Assembly (NCBI GenBank): GCA_031259095.1
Contig: JAIRLW010000176.1
Location: 1-8,346 of the forward strand
Length of the DNA stretch: 8,346 bases
Source: Planctomycetaceae bacterium
GTDB lineage: Bacteria > Planctomycetota > Planctomycetia > Pirellulales > Thermoguttaceae
Direction of reading: 5' to 3'
The translations under genes and the position numbers were made by a program. Under the pieces are notes generated by a model. That model saw only the letters and a program-made list of their open reading frames with translations. It was not told the DNA's origin and made no database searches. Below are positions 1 to 4,920 of this stretch, one piece after another. The stretch's first letter is position 1, and every line of letters begins with the position of its first letter.

Positions 1-113
1 ACTTTGCCCCTGTGGACGAACGGAAATCAAAATCCAAAACGGCAGGAAATACACCCAAAAATCCAAAATAATTCAGATTATTTGAATATTTCGATAACAA
101 ATACGATTCATTC

Positions 114-142
114 TTGACAATGAACGGTTAATAATGAATAAT
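114..142 (+). promoter_or_regulatory. Probable sigma70-type promoter upstream of gspF-like gene
   Basis: TTGACA (114-119) is a perfect -35 box. It is followed after 17 bases by AATAAT (137-142), which matches the -10 consensus at five of six positions. The predicted transcript would start near 149 and leave a leader of about 60 bases before the ATG at 210. The promoter overlaps a 7-bp-period repeat (AATAATGAATAATG within 130-143), so part of the match could be a by-product of the repeat. Confidence 0.5.
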
Positions 143-209
143 GGGCATTGTTTCTATTTTGATAAGATTTTCTGATAAGACTTGTTGATCTTTAATTCCT
201 TTCACCGCC

Positions 210-1409
210 ATGCCGGAATACCGTTATACTGCCCGTAATGAACTTGGAATCAAAATCGAAGGCGTTATTGACGCGGCAACCGAATCGGAAGCAGCCGCAA
301 CTCTTTCTGTCGGAGGCTTGTTTCCGTTGGAAATGACGCCGGTTCTGAAACAAACCGTTACCGGAAAAGTCCGCCGTGTCCGCGGTCAACAATTAGCGTC
401 GTTTTACTCGCAACTCGCCGATCTGTTACGCGGCGGCGTCCCGTTACTTCGGTCTTTGAAAATACTGCACGACCAAACTTCAAACACCAACCTGAAATTC
501 GTTCTGGATAATATCTATCGCCGCGTCGAAGCCGGTGAAACATTAGCGGAAGCAATGACCCGTTATCAAATTGTTTTTGGTGAAATGGGCGTGCAGATGA
601 TTCGTGCCGGCAGTGAAGGAGGATTTCTCGAAGAATCCTTAACTCATGTCGCCGAATATACTGAAACTCAGGACGACCTAAAAAACCGAATTATCGGAGC
701 ATTGATCTATCCGGTCTTGTTGTCGGCATTTTTGGTTGTAGTTGTTAGCGTGATTCTCGTGTTTATCGTCCCAAATTTTCAACCGCTCTTTGAAGATTTA
801 CGCAAACGCGGTGAATTACCGCAAATGACCGAATGGTTACTGTTTATCTCAGCACAAGCAAAATATTTTCTAATTGGTGTGATTCCAATTCTGGTTTTCG
901 GTCTTATTTGGTTCCGGTTTTGGAGCCGGACAGAAAATGGGCGGCGATTGGTTGATCATTTCAAACTCCGAATGCCAATTGTGGGACGAGTTTATGAAGG
1001 TTTCGCTGTCGCCCGATTTTGCCGGGTTCTCGGAACTCTTTTGAAAAACGGCGTTCCCATTGTCAAATCGCTCGACATTTCAAGAGATGCCGCCGGAAAC
1101 CGAATCCTCTCCGACGCGATTCAACGTGCCTCCGAAAATATCAGCGGCGGTTCAAGACTTGCCGGACCGCTTGCGGAATCAGATTGTTTTCCGCGTTCCA
1201 TTGTTGAAATGATTTCGGTCGCCGAAGAATCAAACACGTTGGATTCGGTTCTCGTGGACATCTCCAGTTCACTTGAAAAGAGGAATTGGCGATCTCTAGA
1301 TATTGCCGTCCGGTTTATCGAACCGCTCATGCTCATGATTCTCGGTACTGTTGTCCTTTTTCTCGTCCTCGCACTAATGATGCCTATCTTTAATATGTCA
1401 AGCATGTAA
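210..1409 (+). CDS. Type II secretion / type IV pilus inner-membrane platform protein (GspF/PilC family)
   Basis: This 399-aa protein has the usual length of the GspF/PilC family, the polytopic platform that couples a cytoplasmic GspE/PilB-type ATPase to pseudopilus or pilus assembly. The N-terminus (YRYTARNELGIKIEGVIDA, then A..L...G at 28-36) is the typical family opening. Two T2SSF repeats follow, at about 63-187 and 266-388. Each has the F...L..LL..GVP....L pattern (FYSQLADLLRGGVPLLRSL; FCRVLGTLLKNGVPIVKSL) and then an acidic glycine motif (AGSEGGFLEESL; AEESNTLDSVL). Hydrophobic segments lie at about 161-188, 219-238 and 367-394, giving the standard three-helix topology. An in-frame TGA at 186-188 makes ATG 210 the first possible ATG, but there is no clear Shine-Dalgarno. 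No other secretion gene is visible, so GspF and PilC cannot be separated here; an ATPase gene may lie upstream of the window. Confidence 0.93.
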   Translation: MPEYRYTARNELGIKIEGVIDAATESEAAATLSVGGLFPLEMTPVLKQTVTGKVRRVRGQQLASFYSQLADLLRGGVPLLRSLKILHDQTSNTNLKFVLDNIYRRVEAGETLAEAMTRYQIVFGEMGVQMIRAGSEGGFLEESLTHVAEYTETQDDLKNRIIGALIYPVLLSAFLVVVVSVILVFIVPNFQPLFEDLRKRGELPQMTEWLLFISAQAKYFLIGVIPILVFGLIWFRFWSRTENGRRLVDHFKLRMPIVGRVYEGFAVARFCRVLGTLLKNGVPIVKSLDISRDAAGNRILSDAIQRASENISGGSRLAGPLAESDCFPRSIVEMISVAEESNTLDSVLVDISSSLEKRNWRSLDIAVRFIEPLMLMILGTVVLFLVLALMMPIFNMSSM

Positions 1410-1470
1410 ATCGTTTCAGAATAGAGAGGTAATCCCAGACAGGCAAAGTTTTTGTTGGTTTTCTGTATTT

Positions 1471-1495
1471 CGACCCTGTTAGGGGTCGCCTACCT
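1471..1495 (-). repeat. Hairpin repeat of the AGGTAGGCGAY family (copy 1)
   Basis: Read on the minus strand this starts AGGTAGGCGAC and continues into a small hairpin; on the plus strand that is CGACCC (1471-1476), loop TGTTAG, GGGTCG (1483-1488). The 11-base AGGTAGGCGAC is identical to the start of the hairpin at 4604 and differs by one base from that at 6236. On the plus strand the hairpin is followed by a T-rich stretch (CTTTTGATTTTCC), so it could also help end gspF transcription about 60 bases after the stop. It lies 25 bases after the 3' end of the broken minus-strand gene. Confidence 0.45.
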
Positions 1496-1711
1496 TTTGA
1501 TTTTCCTTACTCTATTGGTTTACGGGTTTTCTTTACAGTATTTTGCGGCGGCTTCACTGATTTTCTTCAATACTCAGTTAGGACATAGGTTTGTCTTTCG
1601 CCATTCCGTATAATCAAATTGCTGACTCAGCAGCATGTAAATAAACCGTTCCGACTCTAAAAGTCCCAACCCTTCAGTGAGACATTTAATTCCTTTGTTA
1701 AGTAAAACAAG

Positions 1712-1720
1712 ATCGTCTGT
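1712..1720. repeat. Direct repeat flanking the MITE-like element (left copy)
   Basis: ATCGTCTGT is identical to 2006-2014 and is read as a target-site duplication. The last three bases (TGT) may belong to the element end, because the partial copy at 8288 also begins TGTAAT. The true duplication is therefore 6 bases (ATCGTC) or 9. Confidence 0.7.
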
Positions 1721-2005
1721 AATATATCAGTGGAATTTTTGTTTTTGGGGGCGGAATTGCCCCCTTTTGCGGTGAACTTGCCCCCGTTCAGAGCAAACTT
1801 GCCCCCGTTCAGAGTAACCTTGCCCCCGTTAGGGACGATAGGGACTCATGGGGACTCAATAGAACCAATTCGTTGTTTTTCCTATCTTCGGCGTGTTTTG
1901 CGATATTCAGCGTCTTTTGCGTTTAAATTTAACACAGAATACACAAAATGACGCAGAAAATGGGGAACGTTGAGACCGTTACAAAGATTCCGCTGAATAA
2001 TTACT
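1718..2005. mobile_element. MITE-like non-autonomous element, 288 bp, inserted in a small gene
   Basis: The left end is TGTAATATATCAGTGGAATT and onwards (1718-1741). The right end, read on the minus strand from 2005, is AGTAATTATTCAGCGGAATC and onwards (to 1982). The two 24-nt ends align without gaps at 18 of 24 positions. Both are bounded by ATCGTC, and deleting the element restores a reading frame with ribosome binding site and ATG. It has no credible coding capacity. Its interior holds a GGGGGC/GCCCCC hairpin (1747-1764), a 21-bp tandem repeat (1757-1840), GGGACNNNN nonamers (1832-1859) and GCGTNTTTTGCG-like repeats (about 1887-1925). A transposase elsewhere in the genome would have to move it. 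The family is not recognised. If TGT is not part of the left end, the element is 1721-2005 with a 9-bp duplication. Confidence 0.7.
1757..1840. repeat. Four 21-bp imperfect tandem repeats
   Basis: Units start at 1757, 1778, 1799 and 1820, each opening TTGCCCCC. The second and third are nearly identical (TTGCCCCCGTTCAGAG, then CAAAC or TAACC); the first and fourth diverge in their second halves. The fourth runs into GGGAC nonamers. The period is a multiple of three, so a spurious plus-strand frame reads as LPPF repeats. The whole array sits inside the MITE-like element. Confidence 0.85.
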
Positions 2006-2014
2006 ATCGTCTGT
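2006..2014. repeat. Direct repeat flanking the MITE-like element (right copy)
   Basis: ATCGTCTGT is identical to 1712-1720. On the minus strand it reads ACAGACGAT, codons 2 to 4 of the broken gene directly after its ATG, so this copy is the original target sequence. Confidence 0.7.
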
Positions 2015-2024
2015 CATTATTAGA

Positions 2025-2030
2025 CTCCTT
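2025..2030 (-). promoter_or_regulatory. Ribosome binding site of the broken small gene
   Basis: The minus strand reads AAGGAG with a 7-base spacer to ATG at 2017. This near-ideal site now leads into only 12 codons (MTDDSNYSAESL, then stop inside the element). That is strong evidence that a real gene started here before the insertion. Confidence 0.7.
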
Positions 2031-2060
2031 AATTAGCATTTCATGAAACAGGATAAACAT

Positions 2061-2090
2061 CGACTGAAATCGATGAAAATCGATAAAATA
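2061..2090 (-). repeat. 10-bp-period repeat array (copy 1, after the CLC gene)
   Basis: Three decamers on the plus strand read CGACTGAAAT, CGATGAAAAT, CGATAAAATA. On the minus strand this is a run of ATTTNNATCG units ending CGATTTCAGTCG, an exact 12-base match to 8209-8220. It starts 9 bases past the CLC stop codon. Confidence 0.75.
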
Positions 2091-2098
2091 ATTTAATT

Positions 2099-4000
2099 TT
2101 AGTTCCATTGAGCGTTTGCGAGATGTTCGTTGTAAGCGGTGATGATTTCGTGTTGCCGGAGCATTCCTAGCAAGCGGTTGGGTTGTTTTGGGTCAACAAC
2201 CGGAAGTTCCGAAATTCGCCATAGCGTACAGATTCGTAACGCTTTGTAAAGATCGTCGTCCGGCGCAACCGCAATTTCCACGTTACGCGAGAGGTCTTTT
2301 GCGGTTAGCGCGCCCCATTTCTTCCGGCTTCGGAAAACCGCCCAAATGTCGCTTGATTGAATCACACCGATTAGATTGTTTTCGTTGTCAACCACTGGAA
2401 ATAGAGAATCCGGTTTTGACGCGATGAGTCTTGCCGTTTGCGGAATCGACGACTCTGCCGGAATAGTCAACACGGAATGTTTTTTATCTTTTTCGAGACA
2501 AGTTTCCCGCACAGTGATCACTTTCAGCAGATCAATTGAATAATTACCGAAATGGGCTTCACTGTCGATTGGAGCCAGAACTTGTTCTTCGTAAAGCGAA
2601 GTGGTGGGCGATTGGATGGCGATATGGACGAGATTAAGGATGAAGAGCGGGATGAGGAGAGTGAAATCGAAACCGATCATTTCACAAACGATTATGGCGG
2701 CGGTGAAGGGTAGTTTTCCGATACCGGCGTAAAAGGTTGCCATTCCGACGAGGACGCAGGTGGTCATATTGGGCGTTCCCGAAATTCCAACCGTTTCAAA
2801 AACTAATCCGCAACAATGTCCGAGTGTTCCGCCGATCAGTCCTCCGATCAACAGCGAGGGGGCGAGCAGTCCACCGCTACCGCCGGAGGAAACGGTTAAA
2901 GCGGTTGCGAGCATTTTTGGGATAATAAGACAGAGGATCAGGTAAAACGGCAACTGATTTTCCAACAACCGATGCATCCATCCGTAACCGCCACCGAGAA
3001 CTTGCGGATAGGTTAAAGCGATACAGCCAAGAAGAAATCCGCCCAACGCCGGTTTGAAAAACTCTGGAATAGGAAGCCGTCGAAAGATTCGGTTGCGGAG
3101 TTCCATGACCATCCGAACAAAAAGAAGACCGCAAAGGGCAATGATCGGAATAAATATCAGAAACACCAAAAGATCGGTTCCGTGTTGAATTCCGACTGTT
3201 TCCGAAATTTCCAACAGACGAGTTTGACCGTGAAAAAATCGGAATATCGAATAGCCTGCCACCGACGCTAAAAGACAAGGGATAATGGCGGTGAATTCCA
3301 ATGCGGTGCTGGCGTACAAGATTTCTACGGCATACAATGCTCCACCGAGCGGGATTTGAAAGATTGCTCCGATTCCTCCGGCGGCTCCGGCAAGCAGCAG
3401 AATCCGGCGATCATGGACATTCAGACGCAACGGCTGCGCCAACATTCCCGCAATTCCCGCGCCAAGAAGAGAGGTCGGTCCCTCCCAACCCGCCGAACCG
3501 CCGGAACCAAGTGTTAGGAAACTTGCCAATGTTTTGACAATGGGAAGACGATTGCGTAGGATACCGTTGCGAAAATGAAAGGAACGAATTACACTGTCGG
3601 TTCCTTCCCCTACTGCTTCCGGCGCAAACGACCAAATAAGAAATCCGCAAAGGAATCCGCCAAACGAAGGAATTAAAAGAATTAAAATCCAATATCGCGG
3701 AAGAACGAACCCGTCAAAATAAACATCTTTTCGCGGGGCGTCCCAAAACGCCTCGCCCGGCAACGCCCCAGACGAAACGGTGTAATGTTCAGGCGTGGGA
3801 AAGACAATCCCCGCCGAAGAAAAAAATCCCGTCACCGAATGTTCCAGAAACTGAGCCCCAGCGTAAATTAAAACCGCCGCAAATCCCGAAATAAATCCAA
3901 TCAAAACACTGTAAACTAAAAGTTTACCTGATGAATCCCAATCAAATCGTTGTCGGAATTTGTTCGGAATGGTTTTGTTACCGTGATATTGACCTTCCAT
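2099..4000 (-). CDS. CLC-family chloride channel/transporter with C-terminal CBS pair
   Basis: This 633-aa membrane protein moves chloride, or another anion, across the inner membrane as a channel or H+ antiporter. Hydrophobic CLC helices span about 27-465. Motifs seen are GSGGSAGWEGP (165-175, with the external gating glutamate E173 kept and the usual arginine of GREGP replaced by W172), GAAGGIGAIFQIPLGGAL (205-222) and GGSGGLLAP (373-381, L379 at the usual GxFxP phenylalanine). The first filter motif, usually GSGIP, reads GEGTD (131-135). After E226 the position of the proton-pathway glutamate of E. coli ClcA appears to be I227. Two CBS domains follow (about 508-556 and 568-625; FPVVDNENNLIGVIQSSDI and LPVVD...LLGMLRQHEI), probably nucleotide-binding regulators. 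The lack of GREGT and GxNxP argues against the fluoride-exporting CLC-F branch. ATG 4000 is the first in-frame ATG after a stop at 4055-4057; no Shine-Dalgarno is seen. Confidence 0.95.
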   Translation of the reverse strand: MEGQYHGNKTIPNKFRQRFDWDSSGKLLVYSVLIGFISGFAAVLIYAGAQFLEHSVTGFFSSAGIVFPTPEHYTVSSGALPGEAFWDAPRKDVYFDGFVLPRYWILILLIPSFGGFLCGFLIWSFAPEAVGEGTDSVIRSFHFRNGILRNRLPIVKTLASFLTLGSGGSAGWEGPTSLLGAGIAGMLAQPLRLNVHDRRILLLAGAAGGIGAIFQIPLGGALYAVEILYASTALEFTAIIPCLLASVAGYSIFRFFHGQTRLLEISETVGIQHGTDLLVFLIFIPIIALCGLLFVRMVMELRNRIFRRLPIPEFFKPALGGFLLGCIALTYPQVLGGGYGWMHRLLENQLPFYLILCLIIPKMLATALTVSSGGSGGLLAPSLLIGGLIGGTLGHCCGLVFETVGISGTPNMTTCVLVGMATFYAGIGKLPFTAAIIVCEMIGFDFTLLIPLFILNLVHIAIQSPTTSLYEEQVLAPIDSEAHFGNYSIDLLKVITVRETCLEKDKKHSVLTIPAESSIPQTARLIASKPDSLFPVVDNENNLIGVIQSSDIWAVFRSRKKWGALTAKDLSRNVEIAVAPDDDLYKALRICTLWRISELPVVDPKQPNRLLGMLRQHEIITAYNEHLANAQWN

Positions 4001-4002
4001 CG

Positions 4003-4026
4003 ATGAGGGGTTAGGAATGAGGGGTT
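4003..4026. repeat. 10-bp direct repeat in the CLC leader
   Basis: ATGAGGGGTT occurs at 4003-4012 and 4017-4026, a spacing of 14 bases, and GGGTTAGG follows at 4030-4037. It lies just upstream of the CLC start codon and gives that leader a G-rich plus strand. It may be a relic of the 7-bp-period repeats; no operator role can be claimed. Confidence 0.4.
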
Positions 4027-4047
4027 TGTGGGTTAGGTGTTGTTTTT

Positions 4048-4123
4048 TGTCCCATTAGTCCCCTAATATCCCAATTGTCCCTAAAAAAGTGGGACAATTG
4101 GGACATTAGGGACTAATGGGACA
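4048..4123. repeat. 76-bp near-perfect palindrome built from GGGACNNNN nonamers
   Basis: The left arm (4048-4081) and right arm (4091-4123) pair over 33 positions with one bulged C and one A/C mismatch, around a 9-base loop TAAAAAAGT. The right arm is itself a 9-bp tandem repeat: GGGACAATT, GGGACATTA, GGGACTAAT, GGGACA. It lies between the zinc-ribbon gene and the CLC gene, both on the minus strand. On that strand the stem is followed by A residues rather than T, so it is not a standard intrinsic terminator, though so stable a stem in RNA could block transcription or protect a 3' end. Confidence 0.85.
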
Positions 4124-4140
4124 GTTTTCTGCTATCCGCT

Positions 4141-4172
4141 TTCCACTATCAACTCTCAACTACTTTCCACTA
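4141..4172. repeat. 7-bp-period repeat at the 3' end of the zinc-ribbon gene
   Basis: The run reads TTCCACTAT, CAACTCT, CAACTAC, TTTCCAC, TA, close to a 7-bp period. It resembles the arms of the composite repeat at 4705-4836. The last three bases form the stop codon (TAG on the minus strand) of the gene at 4170-4550. Confidence 0.55.
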
Positions 4173-4550
4173 TTCTGTGTGTTCGTCGTCGAAAAATTCT
4201 TCGTGGCGAATAATCCCGGATCCTTCTTCGACTTCGGTGTGGGTTTGCCATCGCCAACGTCTTGCGCCGCGTTTTTTTTCTTTTCGGACTTCAATACGCG
4301 GTTCGACATAGCAACCGAAAAAAGTTTTAATGGTTTCCCAAAACGTTGGTTCGGCGACATATTCGACATCAACGAGTTCAAAGGGTTTTTCGGGTTCGAG
4401 ATAAAGTTTTCTCATGGAGGTTTTGGGACCGAAATCGCCGCCGCAACAACTACACGGCAACTTATTTTTCGGCGGTTTCACCGCATGACCACAACCCTTG
4501 CAAACATAACGGTATTCCCAATGTCCAAAGCCGTAATGATTGTCTTTCAT
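4170..4550 (-). CDS. Zinc-ribbon protein of unknown function, 126 aa
   Basis: I do not recognise the family. Near the N-terminus C17-x2-C20 and C33-x2-C36 (in VCKGCGHAVK and LPCSCCGGDF, with an extra C35) form a classical four-cysteine zinc ribbon. The middle (about 46-90) is mixed with aromatics (EPTFWETIKTFFGCYVEP). A basic patch (KEKKRGARRWRW, 90-101) follows, then a strongly acidic tail (EEFFDDEHTE). There is no signal peptide or membrane segment, so a soluble cytoplasmic protein that binds nucleic acid or protein is possible. ATG 4550 is the first in-frame ATG after a stop at 4569-4571, with no clear Shine-Dalgarno. The overlapping plus-strand frame is phenylalanine-rich and featureless, while this one has the cysteine pattern and a balanced composition, so this strand is preferred. 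Confidence 0.7.
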   Translation of the reverse strand: MKDNHYGFGHWEYRYVCKGCGHAVKPPKNKLPCSCCGGDFGPKTSMRKLYLEPEKPFELVDVEYVAEPTFWETIKTFFGCYVEPRIEVRKEKKRGARRWRWQTHTEVEEGSGIIRHEEFFDDEHTE

Positions 4551-4603
4551 ACAAAAAAAATGAATTCGCTAAAATAAATGATATTTTTATAACGTTTCAT
4601 ATC

Positions 4604-4638
4604 AGGTAGGCGACGTTTCGGCGAAATGTCGCCTACCT
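4604..4638. repeat. Hairpin repeat of the AGGTAGGCGAY family (copy 2)
   Basis: The 35-base palindrome AGGTAGGCGACGTTTCG, G, CGAAATGTCGCCTACCT has a 17-bp stem broken only by one G/T pair, with no usable loop, so in RNA it would open to a short loop. Bases 4602-4620 match 6234-6252 at 18 of 19 positions. It lies in the leader between the divergent zinc-ribbon gene and the gene at 4921, and neither strand has a T-tract after it, so it is read as a dispersed palindromic repeat and not a terminator. Confidence 0.75.
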
Positions 4639-4704
4639 CCAGATTATTCGCGTAAATAACCAAAAAAGTATATCCGTTTTACTCCCTTTTGTCGAGACCA
4701 AAAT

Positions 4705-4836
4705 TAGTAGTGGACAGTTAATAGTGGAGAGCAGCCTCATTAGTCCTAAGGGACGATGGGGACTAATGGGACATTAGGATAAAGGAGACAACTCTCCACT
4801 CTTAACTATCAATTATCAACTACTATCAACTACTTA
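4705..4836. repeat. Composite inverted repeat with 7-bp-period arms and a GGGAC nonamer core
   Basis: The outer arms 4713-4731 and 4792-4810 pair at 17 of 19 positions (left arm GACAGTTAATAGTGGAGAG). Inside them CATTAGTCC (4738-4746) pairs with GGACTAATG (4760-4768). The core has three in-register nonamers, GGGACGATG, GGGACTAAT, GGGACATTA (4750-4776). The right arm continues as a 7-bp-period run (TAACTAT, CAATTAT, CAACTAC, then CAACTAC) to about 4833. The block ends just before the promoter of the secreted-protein gene. Confidence 0.65.
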
Positions 4837-4845
4837 TTTTTCCTC

Positions 4846-4874
4846 TTTACAGGAATTTTGAAAATTTGTATTAT
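4846..4874 (+). promoter_or_regulatory. Probable sigma70-type promoter of the TIGR03009-type gene
   Basis: TTTACA (4846-4851, five of six) is followed by a 17-base spacer and TATTAT (4869-4874, five of six). Transcription would start near 4881, giving a leader of about 40 bases with the ribosome binding site at 4908. This places the possible TTG start at 4858 upstream of the transcript and supports ATG 4921. Confidence 0.6.
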
Positions 4875-4907
4875 TTTTGAGTTGTTGAGATTTCGAAAAT
4901 TAATTCT

Positions 4908-4913
4908 AAGGAG
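4908..4913 (+). promoter_or_regulatory. Ribosome binding site deciding ATG 4921
   Basis: AAGGAG with a 7-base spacer to ATG 4921 is the strongest Shine-Dalgarno for any intact gene in the window. It marks 4921 and not TTG 4858 as the start. Confidence 0.8.
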
Positions 4914-4920
4914 ATTGTCG

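Larger units (their letters stand above)
1520..2017 (-). pseudogene. Small hypothetical protein gene split by a MITE-like insertion and carrying an in-frame stop
   Basis: The minus strand has a perfect ribosome binding site (AAGGAG, 7-base spacer) and then ATG ACA GAC GAT at 2017-2006. The same ACA GAC GAT recurs at 1720-1712, where the frame continues as DLVLLNKGIKCLTEGLGL, a second half containing ESERFIYMLLSQQFDYTEW (residues 23-41), and NLCPN. A TGA stop (1576-1574) follows, then in the same frame VLKKISEAAAKYCKENP and TAA at 1522-1520. With 1718-2005 and one flanking duplicate removed, the frame is 68 codons, starts at ATG and has only that one internal stop. The pattern (GLG..E.E.FI, then FDYT.W, then EISEAAAKY) resembles short hypothetical proteins of about 70 aa that I recall from other bacteria but cannot name; I give no function. 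It lay 81 bases downstream of the CLC gene on the same strand, so it may once have been cotranscribed. The internal stop suggests decay after loss of function. Confidence 0.75.

Noticed and set aside
1..85. Possible 3' end of an upstream gene at the left edge (one frame reads CPCGRTEIKIQNGRKYTQ and stops at 83-85; another stops at 69-71)
   Set aside because: Two frames are equally open over too few bases to choose between, so no partial gene is called.
1730..1951. Plus-strand open frame of 73 aa with NLPPFRA-type repeats
   Set aside because: It lies wholly inside the MITE-like element, and its repeats are only the 21-bp tandem array read in frame. No ribosome binding site was seen.
2099..4000. 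Fluoride-exporting CLC-F assignment
   Set aside because: The expected GREGT and GxNxP signatures are absent (GWEGP and GLLAP here), and a CBS pair is present, unlike the CLC-F proteins I know.
4048..4123. Long palindrome as an intrinsic terminator for the minus-strand zinc-ribbon gene
   Set aside because: On the minus strand the stem is followed by A residues, not a T-tract, so only a general structural role is plausible.
4116..4577. Plus-strand open frame of 153 aa overlapping the zinc-ribbon gene
   Set aside because: Its translation is phenylalanine-rich with no domain. The minus-strand frame over the same bases has a clean C-x2-C/C-x2-C pattern, so the plus frame is treated as its shadow.
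4858..4920. TTG start at 4858 for the TIGR03009-type protein
   Set aside because: It lies between the probable -35 and -10 boxes, lacks a good ribosome binding site, and would bury the signal peptide behind 21 residues.
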